DNA of 64,000 nt from assembly GCF_001238275.1 (NCBI RefSeq), contig NZ_LGTB01000046.1:1-64000 (forward strand). Reading direction: 5' to 3'. How positions within the stretch are numbered: position 1 is the first letter of the stretch; each line of letters opens with the position of its first letter. Below the pieces are notes generated by a model that saw only the letters and a program-made list of their open reading frames with translations, was not told the origin of the DNA and searched no databases. This document shows, one piece after another, positions 51,853-61,563 of the stretch. The DNA is from Bradyrhizobium viridifuturi. GTDB lineage: Bacteria > Pseudomonadota > Alphaproteobacteria > Rhizobiales > Xanthobacteraceae. Position numbers and translations under genes: made by a program.

Positions 51853-52902
51853 TTACCCGATATCGAGCCGATAGACATCCTTTGCCGTCTTCAAGAACAA
51901 CGCCGTCTTCTCAACTTCGCTATATTGTGATGCAAGCCGTTTAAAGGTGTTGAAGATCACCTGATAGCTGCACTGTCCCTTGTCAGGTGGGAAGTTGCTT
52001 TCGAACATGCAACGGTTCGGCCCGAACGCCTCGATGCAGGTCTCCACATAGGGCCGCCAGGCGGCGGCGAGTTCCTCCGACGAGGGTGGCCTCGGACGCA
52101 GGTGGAAGTCGTAGCCGAGCAGGCACATCGCCAGCCCGCCGAGCTTGACCACGACGTTTTGGCATTTGGCGATCTCCTGGATCGAGGCCTTCCAGACCGG
52201 AAAGGTCTCCTCGCGCTTGCCGGCGAAGCGGCCGGTGCCGACCGGGCCGCCGCAATGATCGAGCACGATTTTGGTGTCGGGAAAGGCGCGGGCGAGGTCG
52301 GTGAGCTCGCCGATCTGCGGGTGGAACAACCAGGCGTCGAAGCTGAGGCCGAGCGGCGCCAGGCACGCGAACCCCCTACGAAAGGTGGGGTCGAGCAGGA
52401 TGCCCTTCGGCCGGTTCGCATACATGTGGGCGACGTTGGGGTCCTCGTCCCAGGCCGAGGAGTGGCGGATGCCGCGGAACCGGCCGTTGCCGGCGGCAAT
52501 CTCCGCCTCCAGCACCGCCTTGGCCTGGTCGCCGATCAGAAGGTTAACGTGGCTGACGATGCCGGCGCAGATCGCCGTCTTGCCATAGCCGCCGCTTGCC
52601 GCCATCGCCGCGACGCCGTTGGCGAACTCGACCTCGCCGACCGGACGGAACGCCTCCGGCCCGTCGGCGCGATACATTGACCGGCAGTCGACATAGACCG
52701 TCGCCACGATGTTGTGGCCGGAGCCGATGTCGTCGCGCATCTCCTCGATCAGATAGCGCAGTCCGCCGCGATCCCAGAGGTGATGATGCGGGTCGACGAT
52801 CGGCCGGCCGGGATCGATGATCTCCTCGGTGTATTGGGCGAGCCAGTCTTCGCGCGGATTGGCATAGAGCCCGCTCGCAGAGGCGGGCAGAGTGCTGGCC
52901 AT
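51853..52902 (-). CDS. Amidohydrolase family (TIM-barrel) hydrolase
   Basis: 349 residues from the ATG at 52902 (AGGGAG upstream). Amidohydrolase-2 (PF04909) pattern: IVDPHHHLWDRGGLRYL with HxH ligands, GIRHSSAWDEDPN, VLDHCGGPVGTGRF (second metal/active-site His-Cys region) and FESNFPPDK. Related enzymes hydrolyse lactones such as 2-pyrone-4,6-dicarboxylate or decarboxylate aromatics. It stands alone between the GNAT gene and an MFS transporter gene transcribed in the same direction 118 bases upstream, which might export or import its substrate. Confidence 0.85.
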   Translation of the reverse strand: MASTLPASASGLYANPREDWLAQYTEEIIDPGRPIVDPHHHLWDRGGLRYLIEEMRDDIGSGHNIVATVYVDCRSMYRADGPEAFRPVGEVEFANGVAAMAASGGYGKTAICAGIVSHVNLLIGDQAKAVLEAEIAAGNGRFRGIRHSSAWDEDPNVAHMYANRPKGILLDPTFRRGFACLAPLGLSFDAWLFHPQIGELTDLARAFPDTKIVLDHCGGPVGTGRFAGKREETFPVWKASIQEIAKCQNVVVKLGGLAMCLLGYDFHLRPRPPSSEELAAAWRPYVETCIEAFGPNRCMFESNFPPDKGQCSYQVIFNTFKRLASQYSEVEKTALFLKTAKDVYRLDIG

Positions 52903-53020
52903 GGATGATGCTCCCTGTTCTTGCTCTTGTCGGCCGCCGATCCGATGTCGGCTGTGCGAAGGATAACGAGCCGCGCGCGAACTGGTCAAATGCGCAGCCC
53001 CGGCGCATTCCGCTGCGCCA

Positions 53021-54373
53021 TCATCCATGCGGCGCCGGCGCGGCGAGCTGAACGAGGCTTCCGGCGAGCATCGCAACCAGCAGGCCTTGGCGGCCGCCAC
53101 GGGTCGCCGCATACAATCCGCCGAGCACCGCGACCCCTATCGTTGCACCGCTGATCCGCGCCACGTTGATCAGCGCCGCAGCCGTACCGGCCCGCGCAGC
53201 CGCGACGTCGCCGACGGCCATCGCCGAGAGCGGTCCTGCCGCGAGGCCGAGCCCGAGGCCGGTGATGGCCAGTCCGAACTCGGCTAGGGCGATGTTTGGT
53301 TGCAGGCCGCCAAGGCCGATCATCAGGAGGCCGGCGCTCATCAGCGTCACGCCGCCCGATGTTGTCGCGCGCAGTCCAAATTTGTCAGAGAGCGTGCCGG
53401 AGAGCGGCGAGACCAACACGAACACCAGCGACATCGGCAGTAACGCGGCGGCGCTTGCCGGGGCATCGAACCGCCCGCTCGACTGCCAGGCCAGCGGCAA
53501 GACGAAGACCATGCCATAGCCGCCGAAGGTCATGCCTGTGGTGGTGATCATCGCGGCGCGGAACTGACGGGCGCTGAGTATCTCGGGCGACAGCAGCGCC
53601 TCGGAACCCTTTTTCCGCTCGATCGCGATCAGCAGGAATGTCGAAAGCACGGCGACGGCCAGCATGGCGATCGTCGCGCCCGGCGTCGACCGTGCGCCGA
53701 TGGCGGCATAGGTCAGGCTTCCAAGCGCCAGCGCGCCGCAGAACTGGGCCGGAGCGTCAAACGCGCGCCGCTGCGGGTTCGCTGATTCCGGGACCGTCGA
53801 TCCGGCCATCACAGCGACCAGCAGGCCGAGCGGCACGATCACCAGGAAGATGCTGCGCCAGCCGAGCCATGGGATCAGCAGCCCGCCAAGGCTCGGTCCC
53901 AGCGTCATGGCGACGCCGTTGCAGGCGGCCCAGATGCCGAGTGCGCGGGCGCGCTCGTCCGGCTGGTCCCAAACTACGCGGATGATCGCCAGCGAGGCCG
54001 GAATCATCAGCGCGCCTCCGGCACCCGTGAGGGCACGTCCGCCGATCAGCACCTGTGCGGACGGCGCGGCCGCGCACAGCAGCGATGCGAAGCTGAAGAT
54101 CAGGGCGCCGCAGATCAGGATCCGGCGCCGGCCGTATTTGTCCGCAAGCATCCCGCCGGGCAGCAGCGAGACGGCGTAGACCAGATTGTAGCTGTCCACG
54201 ATCCACTGCAACTGGTCGACACCGGCGCCGAAATGATCACCGATCGCACGCGCACCGAGATTGACGATGAATGTGTCGATGTGCGCGATCGTGACGGCGA
54301 GGCACAGCGTCAGCAGCGTCAGTCGCTGCGATGCGCGCATGGCAAAGGGTTTACGCCGAAGCATATCGTCCAT
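53021..54373 (-). CDS. MFS transporter, DHA2 (14-TMS drug-resistance) type
   Basis: 450 residues, about 12-14 helices. The DHA2 start FIVNLGARAIGDHFGAGVDQLQWIVDSYNLVYAVSLLPGGMLADKYGRRRI contains motif A (GMLADKYGRRR), followed by LTGAGGALMIPASLAII. Proton-driven export of a toxic compound is likely. The ATG at 54373 has AGGAT upstream. It is 57 bases downstream of a MerR-type regulator in the same direction, so it is probably its target. Confidence 0.9.
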   Translation of the reverse strand: MDDMLRRKPFAMRASQRLTLLTLCLAVTIAHIDTFIVNLGARAIGDHFGAGVDQLQWIVDSYNLVYAVSLLPGGMLADKYGRRRILICGALIFSFASLLCAAAPSAQVLIGGRALTGAGGALMIPASLAIIRVVWDQPDERARALGIWAACNGVAMTLGPSLGGLLIPWLGWRSIFLVIVPLGLLVAVMAGSTVPESANPQRRAFDAPAQFCGALALGSLTYAAIGARSTPGATIAMLAVAVLSTFLLIAIERKKGSEALLSPEILSARQFRAAMITTTGMTFGGYGMVFVLPLAWQSSGRFDAPASAAALLPMSLVFVLVSPLSGTLSDKFGLRATTSGGVTLMSAGLLMIGLGGLQPNIALAEFGLAITGLGLGLAAGPLSAMAVGDVAAARAGTAAALINVARISGATIGVAVLGGLYAATRGGRQGLLVAMLAGSLVQLAAPAPHG

Positions 54374-54430
54374 CGCGTATCCTGTTCTGAGGAGGTCGGA
54401 AGAGGCGCTCAGGCCTTGTTCAGGCTTTGC

Positions 54431-54874
54431 TCACCGAGCGCCTGGCGCGCGCCCGCTGTTGCGGCGAAATCGTTGGCCGGCGGCGCCCGCCATCCATTCG
54501 TCGTAGAATTCGACCTTGGCGTCGACCAGCGTCAGTGCCTCGGTCCATTTGGCGATCATCGCATGCACACGGAGCTGATGGGCGGCGAGCAGGGCGCGGC
54601 GCTTGGGCAGGCTGGCGCTGCCCTGCTTCACCAGCGTGGTGTATTCGCGGAGTTGCCGGATCGACATGCCGGTCAGGCGCAACCGTTCCATCAGGTCGAG
54701 CCAGCCGATATGGTAATCGCTGTAGACGCGGCGGCGACCGCGGTCCCTGACGACGCCCGGCATCAAGCCCTGCATCTCATACCAGCGGATCGTGTGGACG
54801 CTGCGGCCGGAGCGGCGCGCGATCTCACCGATGTGGAGCGCGCTGGGCGCCTGGGTTGTTCGGGCATCCATCAT
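54431..54874 (-). CDS. MerR family transcriptional regulator
   Basis: 147 residues. Winged helix LHIGEIARRSGRSVHTIRWYEMQGLMPGVVRDRGRRRVYSDYHIGWLDLMERLRLTGMSIRQLREY, then a coiled-coil dimerisation helix and a short C-terminal part. No cysteine pattern of metal sensors is seen, so it probably senses an organic effector or redox change. It should activate its own promoter (19-bp spacer, 54941-54971) and with it the MFS exporter. Confidence 0.9.
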   Translation of the reverse strand: MMDARTTQAPSALHIGEIARRSGRSVHTIRWYEMQGLMPGVVRDRGRRRVYSDYHIGWLDLMERLRLTGMSIRQLREYTTLVKQGSASLPKRRALLAAHQLRVHAMIAKWTEALTLVDAKVEFYDEWMAGAAGQRFRRNSGRAPGAR

Positions 54875-54940
54875 GGTAAGACCGCCTTCATGGCGCCGGC
54901 GGGATCATGCGACGTGCGGCTGATCCGCCAGACGCTTCCG

Positions 54941-54971
54941 AGTGAACAAGCTGGAGCACACTCTAGGTCAA
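54941..54971 (-). promoter_or_regulatory. MerR-type promoter with 19-bp spacer
   Basis: On the minus strand TTGACC (-35, 54971-54966) and TTCACT (-10, 54946-54941) are separated by 19 bases. The spacer contains the dyad CTaGAG-TGTG-CTCcAG. An over-long spacer with an internal dyad is the hallmark of MerR-activated promoters. It lies about 67 bases upstream of the MerR gene and reads into it and the MFS gene. Confidence 0.7.
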
Positions 54972-55017
54972 GCGCGAAAATCGCCGGTTGACGAAATCGT
55001 GTCAGGGGCGGGCTGCC

Positions 55018-55833
55018 TCACACCCCGTCGAGGATGATCACCGTCGGCGTCGCCGGCAGTGTGTCGCGCGAAATCCTCAAAGTCCGCTCGCCGCCGCGGC
55101 GGTCGATCTCGAACTGTTGGCCGATCAGGCGCATGAACTCGTCGAGCGGGGTCGCGAAGCGGTGCATCGGCAGCACCACCGAGGCGCGCAGCCGCTTCGT
55201 GATCTCGGAGACGCCGTCGAGCGACATCGTATAGGTGCCGTCGATCGGCACCATCACGATGTCGAGCCGGCCGATCGCGGCGAACTGGCTGTCGTCGACC
55301 TTGACGTGGAGGTGGCCGAGATGGCCGATGCAGAGGCCGGCGACCTCGAAGATGAAGATCGAATTGCCGTCCTTGATCATCGCGCCGCCGGCGTCTTCGC
55401 CCCAATAGCGGCGGATGTCGGTGGTGACGTTGCGGATATAGACGTCGCCGATCCGCTCCGAGTAGTGCGCGGCCTGGCCGTTCTCGCCCCAGCCGTGCAG
55501 CACATGGGCAATTTTAGGGTCGGGGAACAGCGTGTAATGCGTCGCATGGGCCCGGTTCATGGTCGCGACGTCGGGTAGCCGTCCGGTCTGATAGACGCCA
55601 TTGTAGTCGGTCGCGATCCGGATGCCGCCGGGCGTGTCGATGTAGTAGGTCGAGTGGCCGGCATAGGTGATCGCGACCTTATCCGCTTTGGCGGCGATGC
55701 GCCGGTAGCTCACCGGGGTGGCGCGCGGCGGCGCATTGGCCATCGCCAGGCATTCGCTGCGTTGAGCATCCTGCGCGACCGCGTGACCGGTCAGCGTTCC
55801 CAGCACGACAAGCGCGGCGAGCAATCTCAGCAT
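55018..55833 (-). CDS. Exported metallo-beta-lactamase-fold protein with altered metal site
   Basis: 271 residues from the ATG at 55833 (signal peptide, cleavage near HAVAQD). MBL-fold landmarks: ITYAGHSTYYIDTPGGIRIATDYNG, LCIGHLGHLHVK, IVMVPIDGTYTMS and VVLPMHRFATP. The usual HxHxDH is replaced by NRAHATHYT (about residue 100), so the canonical dizinc site is incomplete; the later histidines remain. It belongs to the L13/UlaG-like branch. Periplasmic. The reaction is unknown. Divergent from the alpha/beta hydrolase gene. Confidence 0.75.
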   Translation of the reverse strand: MLRLLAALVVLGTLTGHAVAQDAQRSECLAMANAPPRATPVSYRRIAAKADKVAITYAGHSTYYIDTPGGIRIATDYNGVYQTGRLPDVATMNRAHATHYTLFPDPKIAHVLHGWGENGQAAHYSERIGDVYIRNVTTDIRRYWGEDAGGAMIKDGNSIFIFEVAGLCIGHLGHLHVKVDDSQFAAIGRLDIVMVPIDGTYTMSLDGVSEITKRLRASVVLPMHRFATPLDEFMRLIGQQFEIDRRGGERTLRISRDTLPATPTVIILDGV

Positions 55834-56003
55834 GAGCTGTTCCGTCGGCGGCGACATCCACCGCCGCGAGACTAGCGCGCAATTGCCGTGCCGTCATGAT
55901 GAGGCCGGCGCATCGCTCCACGGCGCTGGCTGCAATACGATCCGGGCGATTATTCAGCCGGCAGGCGCTATCATCGCAGATCACAGCGATCAGGGAGTTC
56001 TGC

Positions 56004-56941
56004 GTGACCGACAATACCTCCGCGCCGCGCGCATCATCCACCAAACGGCTCGAGCCGTTGCGCCATGTCGACGCAGGCGTGCTCAACATCGCCTATTATG
56101 AGGCCGGCCCGGCGGATGGCCCGGTCGTGCTGCTGATGCACGGCTTTCCCTATGACATCCATTGCTTTGTCGACGTCGCACCGATCCTGGCCGCGCAGGG
56201 CTGCCGGGTCATCGTGCCCTATCTGCGCGGCTACGGGCCGACGGTGTTTCGCGACAAGGCGACGCCGCGCTCGGGCGAGCAGGCGGCGATCGCGGCCGAC
56301 ATGATGGCGCTGATGGATGCGCTCGGCATCAGGCGCGCGGTGTTCGCCGGCTATGATTGGGGCGGCCGTGCCGCTTCGATCGGCGCGGCGCTTTGGCCGG
56401 AACGCTGCGTCGGGTTGGTCTGCACCAACGGCTACATGATCCAGGACATCGCGCATGCATGGTGCCGGCGCGGCCGGAGCGCGAGGTGCCGCTCTGGTAT
56501 CAGTATTACTTCCAGCTCGAGCGGGGACGCGCGGGGCTTGCCGCCGACCGGCGCGGCATCGCGCGGATCCTGTGGTCGCAATGGTCGCCGGGCTGGGCAT
56601 TCGACGATGCCTGCTTCGAGCGCACCGCCGTTGCATTCGACAATCCCGATTATGTCGATGTGGTGATCCACAGCTATCGCCATCGCTACGGCGTTGTCGA
56701 AGGCGACCCGCAATACGCGGATTTGCAGCGGCGGCTGGACACATTGCCGGTGATTACCGTGCCCACCATCACGCTCGACGGCGCCGATGACGGGGTGACG
56801 GCTGCCACCGACGGCAGTGCCAGCGCGGCCAAATACACAGCTCGCCGCGCCTATCGCGTGATCCCGGGCGCAGGCCACAACCTGCCGCAGGAGCAGCCGG
56901 AGGCTTTTGCCGCCGCCGTGATCGACGTGATGAAGGCGTAA
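56004..56941 (+). CDS. Alpha/beta hydrolase (epoxide hydrolase / dehalogenase-like), frameshifted
   Basis: About 312 residues in two frames. GTG start at 56004 with GGGAG upstream. HGFPYDIHCF gives the oxyanion HG-x-P motif, and GYDWGGRAA (about 117) the Asp nucleophile typical of epoxide hydrolases and haloalkane dehalogenases. The frame changes at about 56458: restoring one C (GCATGG to GCCATGG) joins MIQDIAHA to MVPARPEREVPLWYQYYFQLERG. The second frame ends with the catalytic-His region VIPGAGHNLPQEQPEAF. Probably one intact gene in life. Confidence 0.85.
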
Positions 56942-56962
56942 CGGTGTGTCAGGCCTGGTGTG

Positions 56963-58482
56963 TCAGGCTTGGCGCGGGCTGATCCGCCAGGCGATGGCGA
57001 GCGTCAGCAGCGTCAGAACGCCGCTGACCAGCGCAGCTATCGGGATCGTCAGCGCCAGCGCCGCGGTTGCGGCCCAGCCGATCGAGGAGAACGCTTCGGC
57101 GAAGGTCGCGATGCGGGAGGAGGTCTGGCGCCGGCGGAACTGGCTGCGCTTGGCCTGCGCGCGGAACCAGAGCTGGACCGCGGCGGCGGATGCGGTCGCG
57201 ATCAGGATTGCGATCGCCGTGACCGCGGCCTGAGCGAGCGAGGCAAACGCCAGCGCGGCCACCAGCGGCGTAAACACCACCGCGATGGCGATCAGCACCA
57301 CCTCGATTTTGGCGCGGATCACGCGTGACGGCGGCAGCGGCGCGGTCGCTACCAGGTCGGGCGCGTCCTCGCCCGAGATGGTCAGCCACGCGAGCCCGCC
57401 GGCGAGTTGGCCTGCGGCCATGACGATGACGGGCGTGATCAGCACGATCGCGGTCGACGTACCGGAGAAGCTGCGCCACAGCATCAGCGCCGGCGGCAGC
57501 AGATAGAGCATCTGCATCAGGCTCTGCGACAGCAGCCACGGATCGCGCCGCAGCAGCAGGAATTCCTTGCGGCGCAGCGCCTGCTGCCGCGAGCCGGGCC
57601 GGAACGTGCGGGAACGCCCTTGCGTGACCGTGGCCGGATTGGCGGCGACGCGCGCGACCGTGTCGGCAAACCGCGGCGCGAACACCGCCATCACGACGCC
57701 GAGCAGCACGAGCGCCGTGGCGAGCAGCAGCAACATGATCTCGAGATCGCCGAGCGATGCGCGCGCCGGCCACCAGACCAGGTTGTCGAGCGCGGGGGCG
57801 ATGCGTGCCGCGGTGGCGGAGGTCAGAAAGGCAAAGCGCGACAGCGTGCCATAGGACAGCACGGCGACGATCTGCAGAGCGATGACGAAGCCGGCGCCGA
57901 TGACGGCGGAGACGATCTGCGCCGCCATCCGCGTCCGGCTCGGCCCGATCACGCAAAACAGGAACGCGGTGACGGCGATCGCCGCGGCCGCCGCCGACAG
58001 GCCGATCGCCAGCACGACGCCGAAGCCGGCGAGCCAGCGCGGGCCGCCGAGATAGACCAGCACGTCGATGAACGGTGTCGACAGCAGCAGCGCCATGCTG
58101 CTCACCGTCAGCGCGATCGCGGCGATCCGGATCGAGAAGATGTTGGTGAGCTTCGCCGGCGACGACATGATCAGATCGAGATCGGCGCGGGCGAGAACAC
58201 CCGCGTCACCGATTCGATTGCCTGCGAGAGCATCAAGGCCCAGGACAGGAAGATCGTCGCGGTCAGCACGATCAGCGAGGACGGATCGAGCGGAAACCTG
58301 AGGTCGACATAGCGGGCGACCACGGCATAGGCCGGCAGATGCAGGATCGCCGCGAAGACCAAGAGACCGATCAGGGCGCGATTGCGCCGGCGCCGGCCGC
58401 CGGTCATCATCGCCAGCCATTCGCGCCAGGCCAGGCGGAATTCGTGGCGCGCGAACCACGTGAGATGGGCGGTCGAGCTCAC
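56963..58482 (-). CDS. ABC exporter membrane subunit, frameshifted
   Basis: About 506 residues in two frames, many membrane helices. The N-terminal frame (from 58482) has HEFRLAWREWLAMMTGG and a first helix pair ending MLSQAIESVTRVFS. The second frame begins ARADLDLIMSSPAKLTNIFSIRI, the conserved continuation in this exporter family. Joining them needs one base at about 58192. It has the putative ABC exporter architecture (PF16962-like). It overlaps the ATPase gene upstream by four bases. Substrate unknown. Confidence 0.85.
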
Positions 58483-59231
58483 GCGGCCGCCGCTTCGGTA
58501 TCGACCAGCGCGATGAACATGTCTTCGAGCGTGGTGTCGTTGCGGCCGTTCCGCTCGCGCAGCTCGGCCAGTGTGCCCTCGGCGATCAACCTGCCCGACG
58601 CGATCACGCCGATCCGGTCGGCCATGCGCTCGGCGACCTCGAGAATATGGGTGGTCATGATCACAGTGCAGCCGGTGCGGACGCGCTCCTGCAGCAGCCC
58701 CTTGACGTGACGCGCCGACAGCGCGTCGAGGCCGGTCAGCGGCTCATCAAGAATGATCAGGCGGGGATCGTGCACCAGCGCGCCGGCGAGCGCCACCTTC
58801 TGGCGCATGCCCTTGGAGAAACCTTCGCAGCGCTCGTTGAGATGCGGCTCGAGCCCGAGCGAGATCAGGAGATTGCGCGCCGACTGCTCCGACGTGCGGG
58901 GATCGATGCCCCACAGGCCGGCGACGAATTCGAGATATTCGAGCGGCGTCAGCTTGTCATAGATCATCGGCTCGTCGGACACCCAGGCCATGATCTGCTT
59001 GGCGGCGACCGGATCGGCCAGCGCATCGATGCCGAGGATCGACACCGAACCGGCATCGGGCCGCAATAGCCCGGCCACCATGCGCAGCGTCGTGGTCTTG
59101 CCGGCGCCGTTCGGCCCGAGCAGCGCGTAGAATTCGCCGACCCGGATGGTGAGATCGAGCGCGTCGACCGCCGGGCGGTCAAAACGCTTGGTTAACCCTC
59201 GCAGGGCCAGTGCGGACAGTTGCGATGTCAT
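58479..59231 (-). CDS. ABC transporter ATP-binding protein, exporter type
   Basis: 250 residues from the ATG at 59231; the longer in-frame extension upstream has no sign of translation. Walker A GPNGAGKTTTLRMVAG (about residue 42), signature FSKGMRQKVALAGAL, Walker B LIILDEPLTGLD and switch His in MTTHILEVAERM. It is of the ABC-2/export subfamily (YadG/CcmA-like) and drives the membrane protein whose start overlaps its stop. Confidence 0.92.
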   Translation of the reverse strand: MTSQLSALALRGLTKRFDRPAVDALDLTIRVGEFYALLGPNGAGKTTTLRMVAGLLRPDAGSVSILGIDALADPVAAKQIMAWVSDEPMIYDKLTPLEYLEFVAGLWGIDPRTSEQSARNLLISLGLEPHLNERCEGFSKGMRQKVALAGALVHDPRLIILDEPLTGLDALSARHVKGLLQERVRTGCTVIMTTHILEVAERMADRIGVIASGRLIAEGTLAELRERNGRNDTTLEDMFIALVDTEAAAA

Positions 59232-59394
59232 GATGTGGTGGCGATCCGGGAGTTCGCTCGTCGGTTGCGTAACCTTGGACAAAAACCATTTCGGTGCAAT
59301 GAATCGCACGGGGCAAATCGAATGCGATATCCGTATTAGTCCGTGCTGCGGCATATCTCCGTAAATGTGATGATATAGCCGGAACAGCGGTTTG

Positions 59395-59423
59395 TTGACA
59401 GGGATCGGCCGTTTTGGCTCAAT
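59395..59423 (+). promoter_or_regulatory. Putative sigma-70 promoter of the liv operon
   Basis: TTGACA (59395-59400), 17-base spacer, CTCAAT (59418-59423), 102 bases before the livH-like ATG. The -35 is consensus, the -10 is weak. It lies in the 294-base divergent gap 59232-59525, in which nothing else was recognised. Confidence 0.4.
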
Positions 59424-59525
59424 CGGGGCGGACATAGGCGGCTTTCAGCGCTTCCGACACAAGGGCGTGAAGGCGGGATGCGACGAGCGATCGGATAAGA
59501 ATCGCCGGGCATCGGGGAGGGAACG

Positions 59526-60401
59526 ATGCTGGACTTTGTTCAGCAGCTCGTCAGCGGCATCGCGCTCGGCTGCGTTTACGGCCTGATCGCGCTCGGCTTC
59601 GTGCTGGTCTACAAGGCAACCGAGGTCGTCAATTTCGCGCAAGGCGATTTGATGATGCTGGGCGGCTTTTTCGCCTTCACCTTCATCGGCATGCTCGGGC
59701 TGAACTACTGGGTCGGCTTCGCCGGCGCGGTGATCTGCATGGCGCTGTTCGGCATGCTGGCCGAGCGGCTCGTGGTGCGGCCGATCCTCGGCTATCCGCA
59801 ATTCTCCATCATCATGGCGACGATCGGGCTCGGCTATTTCCTGCGCTCGGTCGCCGGCATGATCTGGGGCACCGACGACTTCAAGATCGAGACGCCGTTC
59901 AGCCAGGGCGTGCTGCGGATCGGCAGCCTGGTGCTCGCCTATGACAAATTGTCGGTGATCGCGGCGACCATCATCCTGTGCGCGCTGCTCTACCTGTTCT
60001 TCAACCGCACCACGCTCGGCACCGCGATGCGCGCCAGCTCCGAGAACATGTTGGCTGCCTATTACATGGGCATTCCAGTCAAGCGCGTGGTCTCGATCGT
60101 CTGGGCGATCTCGGCCGCGGTGGCGACCTGCGCCGGCGTGCTGCTGGCGCCGATCACCTTCATCCATTCCAATGTCGGCCTGGTGCTGGGGCTGAAGGCG
60201 TTTCCGGCCGCGGTGCTCGGCGGCTTCGGCTCGATCCCGGGCGCGGTGGTCGGCGGCGTCCTGATCGGCGTGATCGAGAGCATGGCCGGTTTCTACCTGC
60301 CGCAGGGCTGGAAGGACGTCGCGCCCTACATCGTGCTGCTCGCAGTGCTGCTGCTCAAGCCCGAAGGCCTGTTCGGCCTTCACGTACGAAAAAAGGTCTG
60401 A
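59526..60401 (+). CDS. Branched-chain amino acid-type ABC transporter permease (LivH family)
   Basis: 291 residues, eight or so helices. LivH landmarks: FVQQLVSGIALGCVYGLIALGFVLVYKATEVVNFAQGDLMMLGGFFA at the start and GLVLGLKAFPAAVLGGFGSIPGAVVGGVLIGVIE near the end. GGGGAGGGAACG precedes the ATG. First of a five-gene run with livM, livG, livF and an acyl-CoA ligase. In this setting importers of the family often take up aromatic or fatty acids rather than leucine. No binding-protein gene lies in the window; it may follow beyond the edge. Confidence 0.93.
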   Translation: MLDFVQQLVSGIALGCVYGLIALGFVLVYKATEVVNFAQGDLMMLGGFFAFTFIGMLGLNYWVGFAGAVICMALFGMLAERLVVRPILGYPQFSIIMATIGLGYFLRSVAGMIWGTDDFKIETPFSQGVLRIGSLVLAYDKLSVIAATIILCALLYLFFNRTTLGTAMRASSENMLAAYYMGIPVKRVVSIVWAISAAVATCAGVLLAPITFIHSNVGLVLGLKAFPAAVLGGFGSIPGAVVGGVLIGVIESMAGFYLPQGWKDVAPYIVLLAVLLLKPEGLFGLHVRKKV

Positions 60402-60411
60402 GGAGCGACAT

Positions 60412-61563
60412 ATGCGGTTTCTCTTCAAGACCGACTACGAAGACGACATCAGGCTGTTCCCGCATTCCGGCTACGTCTATTCCTACGGCCTGCTGCTCGC
60501 GGTGCTCGTGATCGCGCCCTACGTGCTGTCCAGCTACCTGATGAGCCAGTTGGTCTTCGTCTGCATCTATGCGACGGTCGGCGTCGGGCTGATGATCCTG
60601 ACCGGCTTCACCGGACAGGCCTCGCTCGGCCACGCCGCGTTTCTGGCGATCGGCGCCTATACCGCGGCCTATCTGCAGCAGTTCAACGTGCCGTTTCCGG
60701 TCTACTTCCTCGCCGCGGGGCTGTTGACCGGCGTGGTCGGCGCGCTGGTCGGATTTCCGGCGCTGCGGCTGCAGGGCATCTACCTCGTGATCGCGACGAT
60801 CTCGTTTGCCTTCATCGTCGAGGAGATCATGGCGCGCTGGGAAAGCGTGACCAACGGCAATGAGGGCATGCGGGTCAAGACCATGCAGTTGCTCGGCACC
60901 ACGGTGTCGCGCGACGGCCCGACCTTCTATTATCTCTGCCTTGCCGTGCTGGTGCTGACCATCGTCGGCACGCTCAATTTGCTGCGCTCGCCGACCGGGC
61001 GCGCCTTTGTCGCGATCCGCGACAGCGAGACCGCGGCGCGCAGCATGGGCATTAATGTCGCGCTCTACAAGGTGAAGTCGTTCGCGATCTCGGCTGCTAT
61101 CACCGGCTTTGCCGGCGTGCTGTTCGCCCACAAGCTCTCCTTCATCTCGCCCGAGATGTTCACGTTGCAGCTCTCGATCGAGTTCATCATCGTGATCCTG
61201 ATCGGCGGCACGTTCAGCCTGCACGGCGCGGTGCTGGGCGCGATCTTCCTGGTCATGATCGATCCGTTCCTGACCTATCTGAAGGACGACATGCCCGGCG
61301 TGATCGCAGGCGCCGCCGCCACGCTCGGCGCCGGCACGGAGCGCGCAGGCCACATCCAGGATGCGGTCGCGGCGTTTGCCTCCGCCAATGGGCTGAAGGG
61401 CGCGATCTACGGCGTGATCATCGTGGTGTTCGTGCTCTTTGAACCGCTGGGACTCTATGGCCGCTGGCTCAAGATCAAGCTGTTCTTCCAGCTGTTCCCG
61501 CTCTACAAGCGCGCGACCTTCAAGCGGCAGAAGATCTATGTGAAATCGGAGCGGAACCGATGA
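60412..61563 (+). CDS. Branched-chain amino acid-type ABC transporter permease (LivM family)
   Basis: 383 residues. LivM pattern: GLMILTGFTGQASLGHAAFLAIGAYTAAYL, FPALRLQGIYLVIATISFAFIVEEI, and GINVALYKVKSFAISAAITGFAGVLFAHKLSFISPEMFTLQLSIEFIIVILIGG. It is longer at both ends than the short LivM forms, with a cytoplasmic C-terminal tail (KRATFKRQKIYVKSERNR). Heterodimer partner of the 59526-60401 permease. Its stop overlaps the start of livG by four bases (ATGA). Confidence 0.93.
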   Translation: MRFLFKTDYEDDIRLFPHSGYVYSYGLLLAVLVIAPYVLSSYLMSQLVFVCIYATVGVGLMILTGFTGQASLGHAAFLAIGAYTAAYLQQFNVPFPVYFLAAGLLTGVVGALVGFPALRLQGIYLVIATISFAFIVEEIMARWESVTNGNEGMRVKTMQLLGTTVSRDGPTFYYLCLAVLVLTIVGTLNLLRSPTGRAFVAIRDSETAARSMGINVALYKVKSFAISAAITGFAGVLFAHKLSFISPEMFTLQLSIEFIIVILIGGTFSLHGAVLGAIFLVMIDPFLTYLKDDMPGVIAGAAATLGAGTERAGHIQDAVAAFASANGLKGAIYGVIIVVFVLFEPLGLYGRWLKIKLFFQLFPLYKRATFKRQKIYVKSERNR

